A DNA stretch of 33,278 nt from an uncultured Saprospiraceae bacterium (GTDB lineage: Bacteria > Bacteroidota > Bacteroidia > Chitinophagales > Saprospiraceae): NCBI GenBank assembly GCA_937872385.1, contig CALMSO010000029.1, positions 1 to 33,278 on the forward strand, in the 5' to 3' direction. The notes under the pieces are model-generated. The model searched no databases and had not been told where the DNA came from. It was given only the letters and a program-made list of their open reading frames with translations. This document shows positions 16,331 through 25,487 of this stretch, piece after piece. A program made the position numbers and the translations under genes. Numbering within the stretch: position 1 is the first letter of the stretch; each line of letters begins with the position of its first letter.

Positions 16331-17296
16331 TTAGAGCGAGCGCGGATTGTAAATAATGGGTGGCAGCCGCCCCGCGCCAATGCGTTTGTTCAGGTTGAAA
16401 TTGAGCGCAATTTCGTGCGAGCCATTGCTCACGGTATTCAAATCCGACAGCGTCAAATCGTAGGCATAGGCTAATGTGAGTTTTTCACTCAGTTTGAAAC
16501 CCGCCAAAATAGCCAGCGCATCCGTGCTGACGGTATTATATCCCCTAAACGAAGCCCCTGTGAAGATATTGTCGTTGTATCGGAGGATAACGGAAAAATC
16601 TACCTGCGTTTGGGTGAGGTCGGAGCGTACCAATGCAGAAGGATGCAAAGATAATGAATTGCTTACATCAAAATGAAAGCCGAGATTGAAGTTGAAGTTT
16701 CTTTTCAGGGTTAGGTCGAGCAGGCTGAATTGGGCCTTGCTTTCGGCTATGTTGCGTACCGAAAAACCCGTTTCCAGCCATTCGCTGATGTAATAGACGC
16801 CAGCGCTGAAGGTAGGCACGGTAGCGGTTTCTTGCCCCAGTGGCAGAATGGGGTCGCCGTGATTGATATTGCCCGGTTCAAAGTACGAACCATCGGGCGT
16901 ACGGATGCGTGAGCCGTCGAGCAGGCGCTGAATCATGCCGCCGCCCGCCCCTATAGCGAGGATGCCGCTGCCGAGTTCGCGTTGATAATTGTAAGCTACG
17001 GTGGCACTGGTCCAGCGCTCGGCACCGAGTTCGTCATTTTCGACATTAATACCAAAGCCGCCGCTCAGGATGTATAGCGGCAGGTGCGCGCTGATGTTTT
17101 GCGTGACTGGGCTACCCTCTAAGCCTGTCCATTGCTGGCGAAAAACGCCGGTGATGCTCAGTGAATTGTCCAAACCGGCATAGGCCGGGTTCCAGCCCAT
17201 CGGGTTGAGCATATACAGGCTGTACTGGGCGGGTTGTTGGGCCCGGGCCAGCGACAGGGCAAAGGCGAAAACGAGCAGCGCGGTAAGGTATTTCAT
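16331..17296 (-). CDS. porP: PorP/SprF-family T9SS outer-membrane protein
   Basis: A 321-aa protein with a Sec signal peptide (MKYLTALLVFAFALSLARAQ). It continues with the family start QYSLYMLNPMGWNPAYAGLDNSLSITGVFRQQWTGLEGSP. The rest is a series of alternating strands (GILAIGAGGG, FSAGVYYISEWLETGFSVRNI, LTLAYAYDLTLSDL) ending SNGSHEIALNFNLNKR, as expected of an outer-membrane beta-barrel. PorP/SprF proteins support secretion or anchoring of T9SS cargo such as SprB. Position directly before gldK matches the porP-porK-L-M-N order. Many SprF-like paralogues exist in such genomes, so the exact PorP assignment rests on synteny. It starts 39 bp after the upstream thioredoxin-domain gene. Confidence 0.88.
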   Translation of the reverse strand: MKYLTALLVFAFALSLARAQQPAQYSLYMLNPMGWNPAYAGLDNSLSITGVFRQQWTGLEGSPVTQNISAHLPLYILSGGFGINVENDELGAERWTSATVAYNYQRELGSGILAIGAGGGMIQRLLDGSRIRTPDGSYFEPGNINHGDPILPLGQETATVPTFSAGVYYISEWLETGFSVRNIAESKAQFSLLDLTLKRNFNFNLGFHFDVSNSLSLHPSALVRSDLTQTQVDFSVILRYNDNIFTGASFRGYNTVSTDALAILAGFKLSEKLTLAYAYDLTLSDLNTVSNGSHEIALNFNLNKRIGAGRLPPIIYNPRSL

Positions 17297-17335
17297 ACGA
17301 TTATTTTAGTTGCTTCCGTGCAAACGATGCAATTC

Positions 17336-19411
17336 TTAGTCAATATCCAAAATCTTTCTGGCATCTTCAACACTTTGCACGGGCATTTGGCAGGTATAAT
17401 CCCGACAAATGTAGATGTTTGTCACGCTGTTTGCATTTCTGCCAGCCAGCAATGGGTAGCGTTCGTTGGCTTCGGCGGCGCTCATAATGACCTTGTTAGG
17501 TAAGTACAGGCGGGTCAGCTCTTTGGCCAATTCACTCGATTTTTCACCTACAATGGCAATTTCATGCACCGGATAAACCAGCGCGGTGAGGCCACTGGCC
17601 CAGCGTGCAAACGACGAAGGATAGCGCTCCACGGCATCGCGCATGGCTTTGAGCATGCGCACGGCTTTTTCTTTATAATCGGGCTGACCGAGTAGCAGCC
17701 CTGCTTGCAGCAGGTTTTGAATCATAGTCGAATTGCCGGAAGGCGTCGCATTGTCGTATAACTCCTTGCGTCTGAGCGGAATATCCTGCTGGTTCGCATC
17801 GGTAAAAAAGAATAGCGGGCTTTGCGTGTCTTGAAAACGAGCCAGCACAAACTCGGTTAGTTGATGTACTTCTTCGAGCAATTGCGGGTTGAAATTGAGT
17901 TGATAAACCTGCAAAACGGCGGCAATCAGGTTGGCGTAATCGTCGAGGAAAGCGGAGTATTGGGTTTGTCCGGCTTTGTAGGTATGATGAAAACTGCCGT
18001 CGGGCTGCCGAAATTTTTTCAATAGAAAAGCCAGATTTCGCTCGGCTGCTGCTTGGTAGTCTGCCCTGCCGAGGGCCAAGGCCGCTTTGGCGTAAGCCGT
18101 ACACATCAGCGCGTTCCAATCGAGCAGTATCTTATCGTCGAGGCCCGGGCGGATGCGTTGGGCGCGTACCGCAAAAAGTTGGGCGCGGCTTGCCTGTAGG
18201 CGGGTTTTTAGCGCTGCTACCGGTAGCGAATGCGCTTTGGCATATTCGGCAAAAGAATGGGCACGCCATAATATATTGGTATGCTCCCAATTGCCATCGG
18301 CACTTACGTCATAAAAATCGCAAAACTGGTCGGCTGCTTCGCCGAGGATGGTTTCTACTTCTGCTCGTTGCCAAACGTAGAATTTCCCCTCCACGCCTTC
18401 GCTATCGGCATCAAGGGCGGCATAAAAGCCTCCTTCGGGGGTGGTCATTTCTCGCTCAATGAAGCCGAGGGTCTCCTCGATGGTTTCGCGGTACAGCTCG
18501 AGGCGGGTTTCCCGCTCAAAACCTTCTATGGTTTGCAAAAGGCAATAAGCATCGCTTAATAAGCTGACCAGCAGTGCATTATCATACAACATTTTTTCAA
18601 AATGAGGCACTAACCAAGCTTTGTCCGTAGCGTAACGCGCAAAACCACCGCCCAATTGGTCGTAAATGCCCCCCTGAATCATGCGATCGAGCGAAAACAG
18701 CACATGCCGGAGCGCTTCTTCTTCTTTGGTATGATGATAATATTGCAACAGATAGGAGAGGGCCATACTGCCCGGAAACTTGGGCGCGCTGCCAAAGCCG
18801 CCATTTTCGCGGTCGAAGCGGTTTTGCAATTGATGATAAATGTTTTGCAAGAGCACCGGCGAAAAGAGCAATGCTTCCTTTTGCGTAGTCACCTGGTCGC
18901 CAAGGAAAACGGAGTCGGAGCTTTTGATAATAGCCATTAGGCGCTCGGCTTGCTCCACCACTACCTCATGCCGGTCGCGGTAGCTTTGCAAAATGTTTTG
19001 CAAGACTTGCATCCAGGAAGGGCGATTGTAAGCTGGTTTGGGCGGATAATACGTGCCTGCAAAAAACGGTCGCCCGTCGGGCAGCAGGAAGCAGTTGAGC
19101 GGCCAACCTCCGGAGCCGGAAATAACCTGGCAGGCTTCCATATAAATCGAATCCACATCGGGACGCTCTTCGCGGTCCACCTTGATGTTGATAAAATGTT
19201 CGTTCATAAACGCTGCAATGTCTTCATTTTCAAAGGATTCGCGCTCCATGACGTGGCACCAGTGGCAGGTAGAATAGCCGATACTGACTAAGATTGGCTT
19301 GTTTTCGCGGCGGGCTTGTGCAAAGGCTTCGGGTTTCCAGGCATACCAGTGTACGGGATTGTGGGCGTGTTGCAACAGGTAAGGGCTACTCTCGTATTGT
19401 AAGCGATTCAT
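17336..19411 (-). CDS. Thioredoxin-domain protein of the YyaL/SPATA20 family
   Basis: A 691-aa protein. The N-terminal DUF255-type thioredoxin domain (about 1-165) begins [19 protein letters not shown], carries the C49-H-W-C52 motif in [14 protein letters not shown], and continues with [16 protein letters not shown] and [24 protein letters not shown]. The remainder is an (alpha/alpha)-barrel region like those of glycoside hydrolases or N-acylglucosamine 2-epimerases, with [35 protein letters not shown] and LDWNALM. There is no signal peptide, so it should be cytoplasmic. The physiological substrate of the family is not known. It lies 39 bp upstream of porP, so it may be read into the T9SS operon. 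Confidence 0.9.
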   Translation of the reverse strand: MNRLQYESSPYLLQHAHNPVHWYAWKPEAFAQARRENKPILVSIGYSTCHWCHVMERESFENEDIAAFMNEHFINIKVDREERPDVDSIYMEACQVISGSGGWPLNCFLLPDGRPFFAGTYYPPKPAYNRPSWMQVLQNILQSYRDRHEVVVEQAERLMAIIKSSDSVFLGDQVTTQKEALLFSPVLLQNIYHQLQNRFDRENGGFGSAPKFPGSMALSYLLQYYHHTKEEEALRHVLFSLDRMIQGGIYDQLGGGFARYATDKAWLVPHFEKMLYDNALLVSLLSDAYCLLQTIEGFERETRLELYRETIEETLGFIEREMTTPEGGFYAALDADSEGVEGKFYVWQRAEVETILGEAADQFCDFYDVSADGNWEHTNILWRAHSFAEYAKAHSLPVAALKTRLQASRAQLFAVRAQRIRPGLDDKILLDWNALMCTAYAKAALALGRADYQAAAERNLAFLLKKFRQPDGSFHHTYKAGQTQYSAFLDDYANLIAAVLQVYQLNFNPQLLEEVHQLTEFVLARFQDTQSPLFFFTDANQQDIPLRRKELYDNATPSGNSTMIQNLLQAGLLLGQPDYKEKAVRMLKAMRDAVERYPSSFARWASGLTALVYPVHEIAIVGEKSSELAKELTRLYLPNKVIMSAAEANERYPLLAGRNANSVTNIYICRDYTCQMPVQSVEDARKILDID

Positions 19412-19657
19412 CTACAGGTTGTGTTGATTTTACAGTCAATAAGGAAGGTACGGACGAGCAGCGCCTATTGTTTTGCATTCCGTTTTTGGCAATATGAATT
19501 TTACATACAGCTACTGACTGTGCTACTATCCGACTTCCTGATTAACAAAACACGATTCAAGCCTCGGTTGTTTTGCTACAAGGTACGCAAAAAAATATGG
19601 GCACCTCAGTCCAATTTCTTGAGGGAATGCCAGTACATGTTGAAATTTTCCGGCAAA

Positions 19658-22600
19658 TTACTGCCCAATGAGCACAAAAGCCGACCAGAAATACGGATGG
19701 CTGAAGGTCTCAGAACGAATCAAATCAAGTTTGGCTTGTCGCAAAGGGATGCTGAAGCCTTTGGCCTGCCCATTCAGGTGCTGCTGATAAAAACGCACCA
19801 TCAGGTCGGCGGTGGCGCGGTCTTGCACTTTCCAGAGCGAAACTACGAGGTTGTTTGCGCCGGCGTAGCGGAAAGCGCGGGAAAGCCCCAATAGCCCCTC
19901 ACCGCTGGCTACTTTGCCCAAGCCCGTTTCGCAAGCAGAAAGTACCACTAACTCAGCGCTCAGATTTAAATTATACACCTCACCTGCGTACAAAATGTGG
20001 TCTTCGCGTCCTTTAGTAGTCGGAAAGAGGAGCAAGCCCGACAAGTCAGGCTGAGCTTCATTGATGAAGCCGTGTGTAGCAATGTGAATGTATTTGCTGC
20101 GCTGAAGATTGCTCGCTTTGAGCTGTTGTTCATTAGCATCTTCGAATAAATAAGTCGAAACTTTTTGCCCTTTCTGTTGAAAAATCTGCTCGATCGCCCG
20201 CACTTCGTCCGCCGTGGCCGGCAGCGCAGAAATGTATGGCCCGTTCAAAATACTTGTACGACTCGTTTCGCTCTCGATGGCGGCAATGGGATTGCGGAAT
20301 TCATTGGCAAAAAGACCAACCTCCTGTGGCTTCGAGAATACTGGTGCATACGCCAGTAAGCCTTCGCCGGCTACATTCAGCGCGGACATGGTCGCTTCCT
20401 GCTGGTAATAAAGCGTTGCCGAAAGTGCATAATTTACCTGATAATTATTAAGCAAATAGGGTAATCGCGTAAAGTTGATGTTGCCGCGCGGGTTGAAGCG
20501 TTTAGTCAAGAGCGCCTCAAACGGCAATTTATTTAGCGTACCATCCGGAATGATGATAAGCGATTCGACCCTGCGATCGAGTATAAACGGAAACAAAATT
20601 TGGTACAAATTATGCGCCAGCGCTACATAATCCGCATCCAGTTTATTCGTAATACTTTTGCGGAAACCCACCTGTTGCTCATAAAAATCCGCCCCAATCG
20701 GCGAGCGATGCACCTGAAAATCTTCTTTGGTGAGCACAAAACTATACAACACCGAATCGCCAGTAAAATAACTCACCATCGCCGTCCGTTCGGGTAGCGC
20801 AAATTGCAGGGCCTGCACCTGCGGCGTTGTACGGTCATATTTGAGTTGGTAGTAAAACGGATATTCCGATTCTAATTTTTCCACCAGATTGCGATAAGCT
20901 TGCTGCGCCGCGAAGCGTTCATTTTGGTACAAAACGCGCTGCGTGCTGTCGGGCTGTTCTACTAATTTCAGGTTGTAAAAATTAATGTCTGATTGCAACT
21001 GATCTTCCAGTGCAATCAATGAATCCGGGATGCCCGCAAATTGCTTCGCTTGGTTCGCCTGGATGGATTGCGACAAGACATTGCTCTTGCTTTTTTCGGA
21101 AAACAAAAATGCTTCTTGCAGGTAGCGGCTATCGCCGGTGGCCTCGGCAAGCTGTACGTAATTAGCAATGGCGGCTTGTGATAGTTCAAACACCTTCTCC
21201 GATAGCCGGATTTTGTCATCCGCCGATAAGAGTTCGTCGCGCACCTGCGTAAGCGCAGAATCGGCAACGGTATATAACAAACTTGCCTGGATCAGCGCCG
21301 GCGCATCAGCTGAGCGGCGCAGGAGCCGAGCCTTATGCAGCAAGGATTCTACGAAATAATCAAATTTGAAAAAGCCCCAGGGTGGTGGCGCGGCATTGCC
21401 GTATTCGATCTCAAATTCAGCGTGATTTGCCGCCAGCGCTGCTTGCAAATATTGCAAGGCTTGTTCGTTCCGCCCCGCCGCTTCCGCGATTTTCGCTAAG
21501 CTATTGTACGTATAAGCCAGTTTATAACTTTTATCGTCGAATAATTCCTGCTGGATAGTGAGCGCTCGTTCATTGTAGGCTTTTGCTTCCGCAAAATTCC
21601 CGACCTTAAAATACACATCGCCGATATCGTTATGAAGATTAGCGAATTGCTCGCGCTGTTCCGTGTCATTTTCGATGAGTGGAATGAGGCTTTTAAGTTC
21701 AGCAATAGCCCCTTCGTAGTCGCCAGTGTTGGCGTAGGCAATGCCCAGGTTATTGTGTGCTGCGACCAGGCGCGGGTGGTTCGCTTCGAGTGTTTGCTTG
21801 TATAATACGATTGCCTTTTCTGCTAACTCCACTTCTTTAATATGATCCTTTTGCAGGGCTGCGAGATTGGACCAATTGACGTAAACATTTCCAATCTCAA
21901 CTGAATAATCCTTTGGCAAAGATTGATACTTTTGAATGGCTTGTTGATGATAAGCGGTGGATTCCTGGAAAGCACCTTTGTTTTTGTAAGAAAAAGCAAG
22001 ATTATTAAAAATATCGGCAATTCGAACTTCATATTCTGCGGGGCTTGCTTTAAAAATGGCGAGTGCTCGATGATAATATTGAATGGCTTTATTTTCATCT
22101 CCTTTAAAATGAAATAAAGTCCCCAGATTTAATAAAATAGTCGCTATGTTTGGATGGTCAGAGCCAAGTTTTTCCTCACGAATCTGAAGCGCTTCATTGA
22201 GTGATTGTAAAGCCTTGCTATATAATCCCAGATCAACATAAGCATTTCCTATGTTATTTAAAATACTCGCTACCTGATCGTGTCGCGCACCAAGCGCTCT
22301 CTTTCGAATAGTCAATGTTTTCTCGTATGCGTCAATTGCTTTGAGGGTCAATCCTTTTCTGCGTAAAGTAGCTCCCAATAAGTTATTATGATTAGCATAG
22401 TCGGAAGAAGTATTATCTAATTTTGTAAGGTTATTTTCAACTATTATGATGCACTCATCATTGTTTCCTAAAAAATAATGCCCGCGAGCCATCTGATATT
22501 TCAGCTCTATTCGCTGAGCATCATTCGTTGTTTTTACACTTGCAATATCTTGGTCTGTTTGTTGTAAATATTGAATCCCTTCATCATAATACCTAATTCG

Positions 22601-22855
22601 ATATAATTTTTGTGCGACATCTAATGAAAACAGGATGTAATTATTCCATTCTTTACTATCGAGAAATATTTTCCTCGTTTTTTGTAAATAAATGGCTGCA
22701 CTATCTAATTTCTCGTTATTATCATATAAAACTAAGGCCCTATCCATCAATTGCAGAATCAGGAGCGAGTCAGAAGAGACCTGAGTTTTCGCAACTCCGA
22801 TAAAAACAATAATAAAACCGACAGACAAAATGATGTCTCGCATAATAAAAGGCAT
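19658..22855 (-). CDS. Exported TPR-CHAT caspase-like protease, copy 1
   Basis: A 1065-aa protein (start 22855, or 22843 four residues in) with an N-terminal hydrophobic signal segment (about 5-24). Residues ~130-480 hold eight or so kinesin-light-chain-like TPRs (for example LNNIGNAYVDLGLYSKALQSLNEALQIREEKLGSDHPN). A helical linker follows, then a CHAT domain (about 700-1065). The catalytic dyad of the caspase-HetF fold is present: H928 in IHIATHGF and C975 in LSACETGLG. The protein ends in HPYFWSAFVLIGQ, a typical CHAT terminus. It should be a Cys protease regulated by TPR-bound partners. It is the last gene of the six-gene cassette. The 5' half is visibly AT-rich compared with its 3' end and with copy 2. 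Confidence 0.92.
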   Translation of the reverse strand: MPFIMRDIILSVGFIIVFIGVAKTQVSSDSLLILQLMDRALVLYDNNEKLDSAAIYLQKTRKIFLDSKEWNNYILFSLDVAQKLYRIRYYDEGIQYLQQTDQDIASVKTTNDAQRIELKYQMARGHYFLGNNDECIIIVENNLTKLDNTSSDYANHNNLLGATLRRKGLTLKAIDAYEKTLTIRKRALGARHDQVASILNNIGNAYVDLGLYSKALQSLNEALQIREEKLGSDHPNIATILLNLGTLFHFKGDENKAIQYYHRALAIFKASPAEYEVRIADIFNNLAFSYKNKGAFQESTAYHQQAIQKYQSLPKDYSVEIGNVYVNWSNLAALQKDHIKEVELAEKAIVLYKQTLEANHPRLVAAHNNLGIAYANTGDYEGAIAELKSLIPLIENDTEQREQFANLHNDIGDVYFKVGNFAEAKAYNERALTIQQELFDDKSYKLAYTYNSLAKIAEAAGRNEQALQYLQAALAANHAEFEIEYGNAAPPPWGFFKFDYFVESLLHKARLLRRSADAPALIQASLLYTVADSALTQVRDELLSADDKIRLSEKVFELSQAAIANYVQLAEATGDSRYLQEAFLFSEKSKSNVLSQSIQANQAKQFAGIPDSLIALEDQLQSDINFYNLKLVEQPDSTQRVLYQNERFAAQQAYRNLVEKLESEYPFYYQLKYDRTTPQVQALQFALPERTAMVSYFTGDSVLYSFVLTKEDFQVHRSPIGADFYEQQVGFRKSITNKLDADYVALAHNLYQILFPFILDRRVESLIIIPDGTLNKLPFEALLTKRFNPRGNINFTRLPYLLNNYQVNYALSATLYYQQEATMSALNVAGEGLLAYAPVFSKPQEVGLFANEFRNPIAAIESETSRTSILNGPYISALPATADEVRAIEQIFQQKGQKVSTYLFEDANEQQLKASNLQRSKYIHIATHGFINEAQPDLSGLLLFPTTKGREDHILYAGEVYNLNLSAELVVLSACETGLGKVASGEGLLGLSRAFRYAGANNLVVSLWKVQDRATADLMVRFYQQHLNGQAKGFSIPLRQAKLDLIRSETFSHPYFWSAFVLIGQ
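19741..19843. repeat. 103-nt segment identical to 25571-25673 (CHAT paralogues)
   Basis: This stretch in the 3' end of CHAT copy 1 matches CHAT copy 2 base for base over 103 nt, with substitutions resuming on both sides. It encodes the segment around DRATADLMVRFYQQHLNGQA and the following residues. Such a patch within otherwise diverged paralogues points to recent gene conversion. Confidence 0.9.
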
Positions 22856-22874
22856 TTCATGATAAATAATAGAT

Positions 22875-22909
22875 TATAGGGAGCGTTTCAAGAAAAAACT
22901 CTCCCTATA
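22875..22909. repeat. Hairpin between the third tail protein and CHAT copy 1
   Basis: TATAGGGAG (22875-22883) and CTCCCTATA (22901-22909) form a perfect 9-bp stem with a 17-nt loop, 14 nt after the stop of the upstream gene on the minus strand. No T-run follows in that direction, so it is not a standard terminator. It could be an mRNA processing or stabilising element before the protease gene. Confidence 0.55.
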
Positions 22910-22922
22910 TTTTGAGCTGTAC

Positions 22923-23699
22923 CTAAATTTCATCTACAGAAACGGCTGCATCCGTCTTGGGATCACCAATAGTAAAGCTAACCTGACCGCCGATAGCCCC
23001 CGAGAATTTGATAAGCGGGAGTAGGTAAAAGCCTCCAGGGTAATTATTTAGGTCCATATAAAACGTATTATTCGCAATACTAGTCCAGGCGCCGCCTTGG
23101 TCATTACCGGATTTACTCGTATCATAAACTACCCCAATCAAATTGCCATTGTTATCAATCAAATGTAATTCAACGAAGGTTTCCACCTCCCCAAATTTAG
23201 CATTTCCTATCATAAAACTCTGCACTTCAAAAGTACTATACCGGTTCACTCCATTCCTAGGGAAAAAAATATAATAGTCTGAAGGTATCTGTGAAGTATT
23301 GAACACAGTAGTGCTACCAGAAAAACCAGTCATCATTGAACAACCAACCGGCGGGGTATTTTGCCAGTTAACCAAAATTTGAGCTGCTGTGTCATTGTTA
23401 TTTGTGTCCGCAGATGCCCCCGCACCTACTATCAGCCGATTTGGGTCGCCGGTATCCCATACTGGTTTGAGTAAAGCCCCAATCTGAACAGTACCGATAT
23501 TGTCGGTGAATTTATCTTGTTTCTTATTACCTTGCAATGTAATAAATTGCTGATCTGTGCCATTCGTTTTTACACTATACACGGCAACATTATCTAATAA
23601 AGTGGAGGCTGTCACCCTTGTTTTCTTTCTGCCTTGCCCACTACTTGCATAAGTAAAAACGGAGTCGTTTGTAATTTGGGTATTAGTTGGTAAACTCAT
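22923..23699 (-). CDS. Tail protein 3: unknown family, conserved C-terminal tail
   Basis: The start at 23699 (MSLPTNTQITND) gives 258 aa. It matches the MSLPN start of its paralogue at 25438, whereas the 13-residue upstream extension does not. It is not a family I recognise. The predicted content is mostly beta: RVTASTLLDNVAVYSV, GNKKQDKFTDNIGTVQI, RLIVGAGAS, SQIPSDYYIFF and FYMDLNNYPGGFYLLPLIKF all have counterparts in the protein at 24647-25438. The last 14 residues, GDPKTDAAVSVDEI, are shared almost exactly with the next two genes. No signal peptide or membrane segment is visible. It lies between a paralogue (63-bp gap) and the TPR-CHAT protease. A structural or substrate partner of the protease is my inference. 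Confidence 0.85.
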   Translation of the reverse strand: MSLPTNTQITNDSVFTYASSGQGRKKTRVTASTLLDNVAVYSVKTNGTDQQFITLQGNKKQDKFTDNIGTVQIGALLKPVWDTGDPNRLIVGAGASADTNNNDTAAQILVNWQNTPPVGCSMMTGFSGSTTVFNTSQIPSDYYIFFPRNGVNRYSTFEVQSFMIGNAKFGEVETFVELHLIDNNGNLIGVVYDTSKSGNDQGGAWTSIANNTFYMDLNNYPGGFYLLPLIKFSGAIGGQVSFTIGDPKTDAAVSVDEI

Positions 23700-23762
23700 T
23701 TTATTTAGCGTTTTGTGATGAAAAGTTTGAGTATGCAAAATTTGATAAAATTCAGTGTGCTG

Positions 23763-24548
23763 TTATACTTCATCCACACTCACAGCCGCATCGGTCTTAG
23801 GGTCGCCGATTTCAAAAATAAATCCTCGCCCCGGATTGCCTGGATCTGGCGTAACTTTGACAAAAGCAAGGAATTGAAAGCCAGTGTCCAAATGATTGAA
23901 AAAAGTTGATACATTTTCGTTGGTATCTACGATTCCCTTCAGGTTTCCAGCACCATCATAAAGATGTATCCAGACATTGTCTTCGATCATTTTTTTATTA
24001 TTCGCGTCTGCATCTACGCTGAAACGAAGTGCTTGATTGTCATTGGCTTTTCCATCAAAAACGGCATCCTCGATGTTAATCAAAAAGCCCAATTGCTTTA
24101 AAATATCGGGGCTGATCAATAAAGGGGTTTTTCCATATGGCGTTGGATTGGAACTTTGCAGGCCGGGAAGAAACGTAATTCCAATATCCGCACCCTGGGA
24201 GCCTTGAAAATCTTGCCCCGTACCGGCATCGGTACCAATAAAAAAGTCATATACATTTTGCCCTTGCCCGTTTGCCCGTTTGTTGTGAAACTCCGGCTTC
24301 AGCAGCGTCGTAATCATCATATGCCCGTTAGTTGTAAAATCAAACCAGACCGTTTGCTGAGCCATATTGCCTTGAAAATAAGCCCAAGCGGAAGGAACGG
24401 TACTGTCTCCCATGTAGGATGCAGCATATACCATTGCATTATCCTTAATAACTCTCGACGCAGTTACATTTATCCTTTTAGTTTGACCATTGGCTACTGT
24501 GACTGGATAAATAGCTGCAACTTCGCTTGCAATTTGAAAGTTTGGCAT
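23763..24548 (-). CDS. Tail protein 2: unknown family, conserved C-terminal tail
   Basis: A 261-aa protein and the most diverged of the three paralogues. It retains the N-terminal pattern GQTKRINVTASRVIKDNAMVY, the TTLLKPEF segment and the C-terminal block VWIHLYDGAGNLKGIVDTN, FQFLAFVKV and FEIGDPKTDAAVSVDEV. The middle (IGTDAGTGQDFQGSQGAD) is different and longer in loops. There is no signal peptide, membrane helix or enzymatic motif, and it looks mainly beta-stranded. It sits second of three consecutive tail-protein genes between two TPR-CHAT protease genes, all on the same strand. I do not recognise a database family. Conservation of the final 14 residues over a diverged body suggests the tail is the functional common feature. 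Confidence 0.85.
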   Translation of the reverse strand: MPNFQIASEVAAIYPVTVANGQTKRINVTASRVIKDNAMVYAASYMGDSTVPSAWAYFQGNMAQQTVWFDFTTNGHMMITTLLKPEFHNKRANGQGQNVYDFFIGTDAGTGQDFQGSQGADIGITFLPGLQSSNPTPYGKTPLLISPDILKQLGFLINIEDAVFDGKANDNQALRFSVDADANNKKMIEDNVWIHLYDGAGNLKGIVDTNENVSTFFNHLDTGFQFLAFVKVTPDPGNPGRGFIFEIGDPKTDAAVSVDEV

Positions 24549-24646
24549 GTTGTTTTTGTTTTAATGTTTGATTAATAATTTTTTGGCAAAATGATGTTTA
24601 ATTATATTTTTTATTTTGTGCCGTTTGAACCAGAGACTTTCCTCTG

Positions 24647-25438
24647 TCACACTTCATCCACACTCACAGTCGCATCCGTCTTTGGGTCACCGATCTCGAA
24701 TTTGATACTCCCATCCGGATTCTGCTGATACTGAATAAAAGCAAACAAGTAAATACCCATAGGGTAATTGTTGAAATCAATATAAAAATCGCGATTAAAG
24801 ATGTCATCCCAGGGAGCGCCCTGGTCTTTTTTAGAAGGGTTCTTATTATAGATTAAACCGACGCTGTTACCGCTCATCAAGTGCAGGATAACGCTGTTCT
24901 CCAAGGCACCCCAGATTGTTTCGTCCGGCAATTTGAAGGTGTCGACGGTAAGCCTGCAATAGCGTTTGCCGGCGGCGAGGTCCTTCAGGTTGATGTAATA
25001 ATCTGCCGGAATCTGGGAAGGATTCATTAAGGTGACAGGCTGTCCATTAAAAGAGGTGTTAAAAGTTGCGACCCCGGTTGGTGGCGCATCCCCAAAGGCT
25101 ACGCTTAAACGAGCTGCCACAAAATTGTCATTCGGATCAAGGGAATCCCCGGCACCAACTACAATTTTCCCATTTTCATAGTCTGGCTTCAGTATGGTAA
25201 CCATTTCTATGGTTCCGGTGTTAGAAGCAAATTGATCTTGTTTTTTACCATCCCGGAGAATCAAAAAATCGGAAGCTTCCGTTGTTCCTTTACCAAAATC
25301 TCTTCTGCTTACATACACGAGCGTGTTATTCTCCAAGGTATTCGCAGTAAACTGTAGTTTTTTTCCACTTGCACCATTTGTGAAAGACCGGCGGTAAAGC
25401 GCATTATTTAAGACTGACATAATATTAGGTAAGCTCAT
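24647..25438 (-). CDS. Tail protein 1: unknown family, conserved C-terminal tail
   Basis: A 263-aa protein starting MSLPNIMSVLNNALYRR, 49 bp downstream of TPR-CHAT copy 2. It shares with the gene at 22923-23699 the segments GKKQDxF, NxGT, LKP, VGAGxS, NPSQIPxDYYI and the aromatic DFYIDFNNYPMGIYLFAFI. It ends in FEIGDPKTDATVSVDEV. A single Ala-to-Thr change separates its tail from that of the neighbouring paralogue, while four of the five nucleotide differences are silent. The protein is mostly beta, without signal peptide or membrane helix. I can assign no function. Location and shared tail suggest a partner or substrate of the flanking caspase-like proteases. Confidence 0.86.
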   Translation of the reverse strand: MSLPNIMSVLNNALYRRSFTNGASGKKLQFTANTLENNTLVYVSRRDFGKGTTEASDFLILRDGKKQDQFASNTGTIEMVTILKPDYENGKIVVGAGDSLDPNDNFVAARLSVAFGDAPPTGVATFNTSFNGQPVTLMNPSQIPADYYINLKDLAAGKRYCRLTVDTFKLPDETIWGALENSVILHLMSGNSVGLIYNKNPSKKDQGAPWDDIFNRDFYIDFNNYPMGIYLFAFIQYQQNPDGSIKFEIGDPKTDATVSVDEV

Positions 25439-25487
25439 AATTGTTTGAATTTAAAGGTTAGTGAATAATTTATTGCATTTGTTTTTA

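Noticed and set aside
22926..24691. Terminal VDEV as a caspase-3-like DEVD cleavage site
   Set aside because: The chain ends at DEV/DEI with no residue following, and CHAT proteases are not known to share caspase-3 specificity. The similarity is probably accidental.
22923..25438. Tail proteins as bacterial gasdermins cleaved by caspase-like proteases
   Set aside because: Size and neighbouring protease would fit, but there is no N-terminal cysteine for palmitoylation, no recognisable gasdermin pattern, and the tail is conserved like a recognition tag, not like a variable autoinhibitory end.
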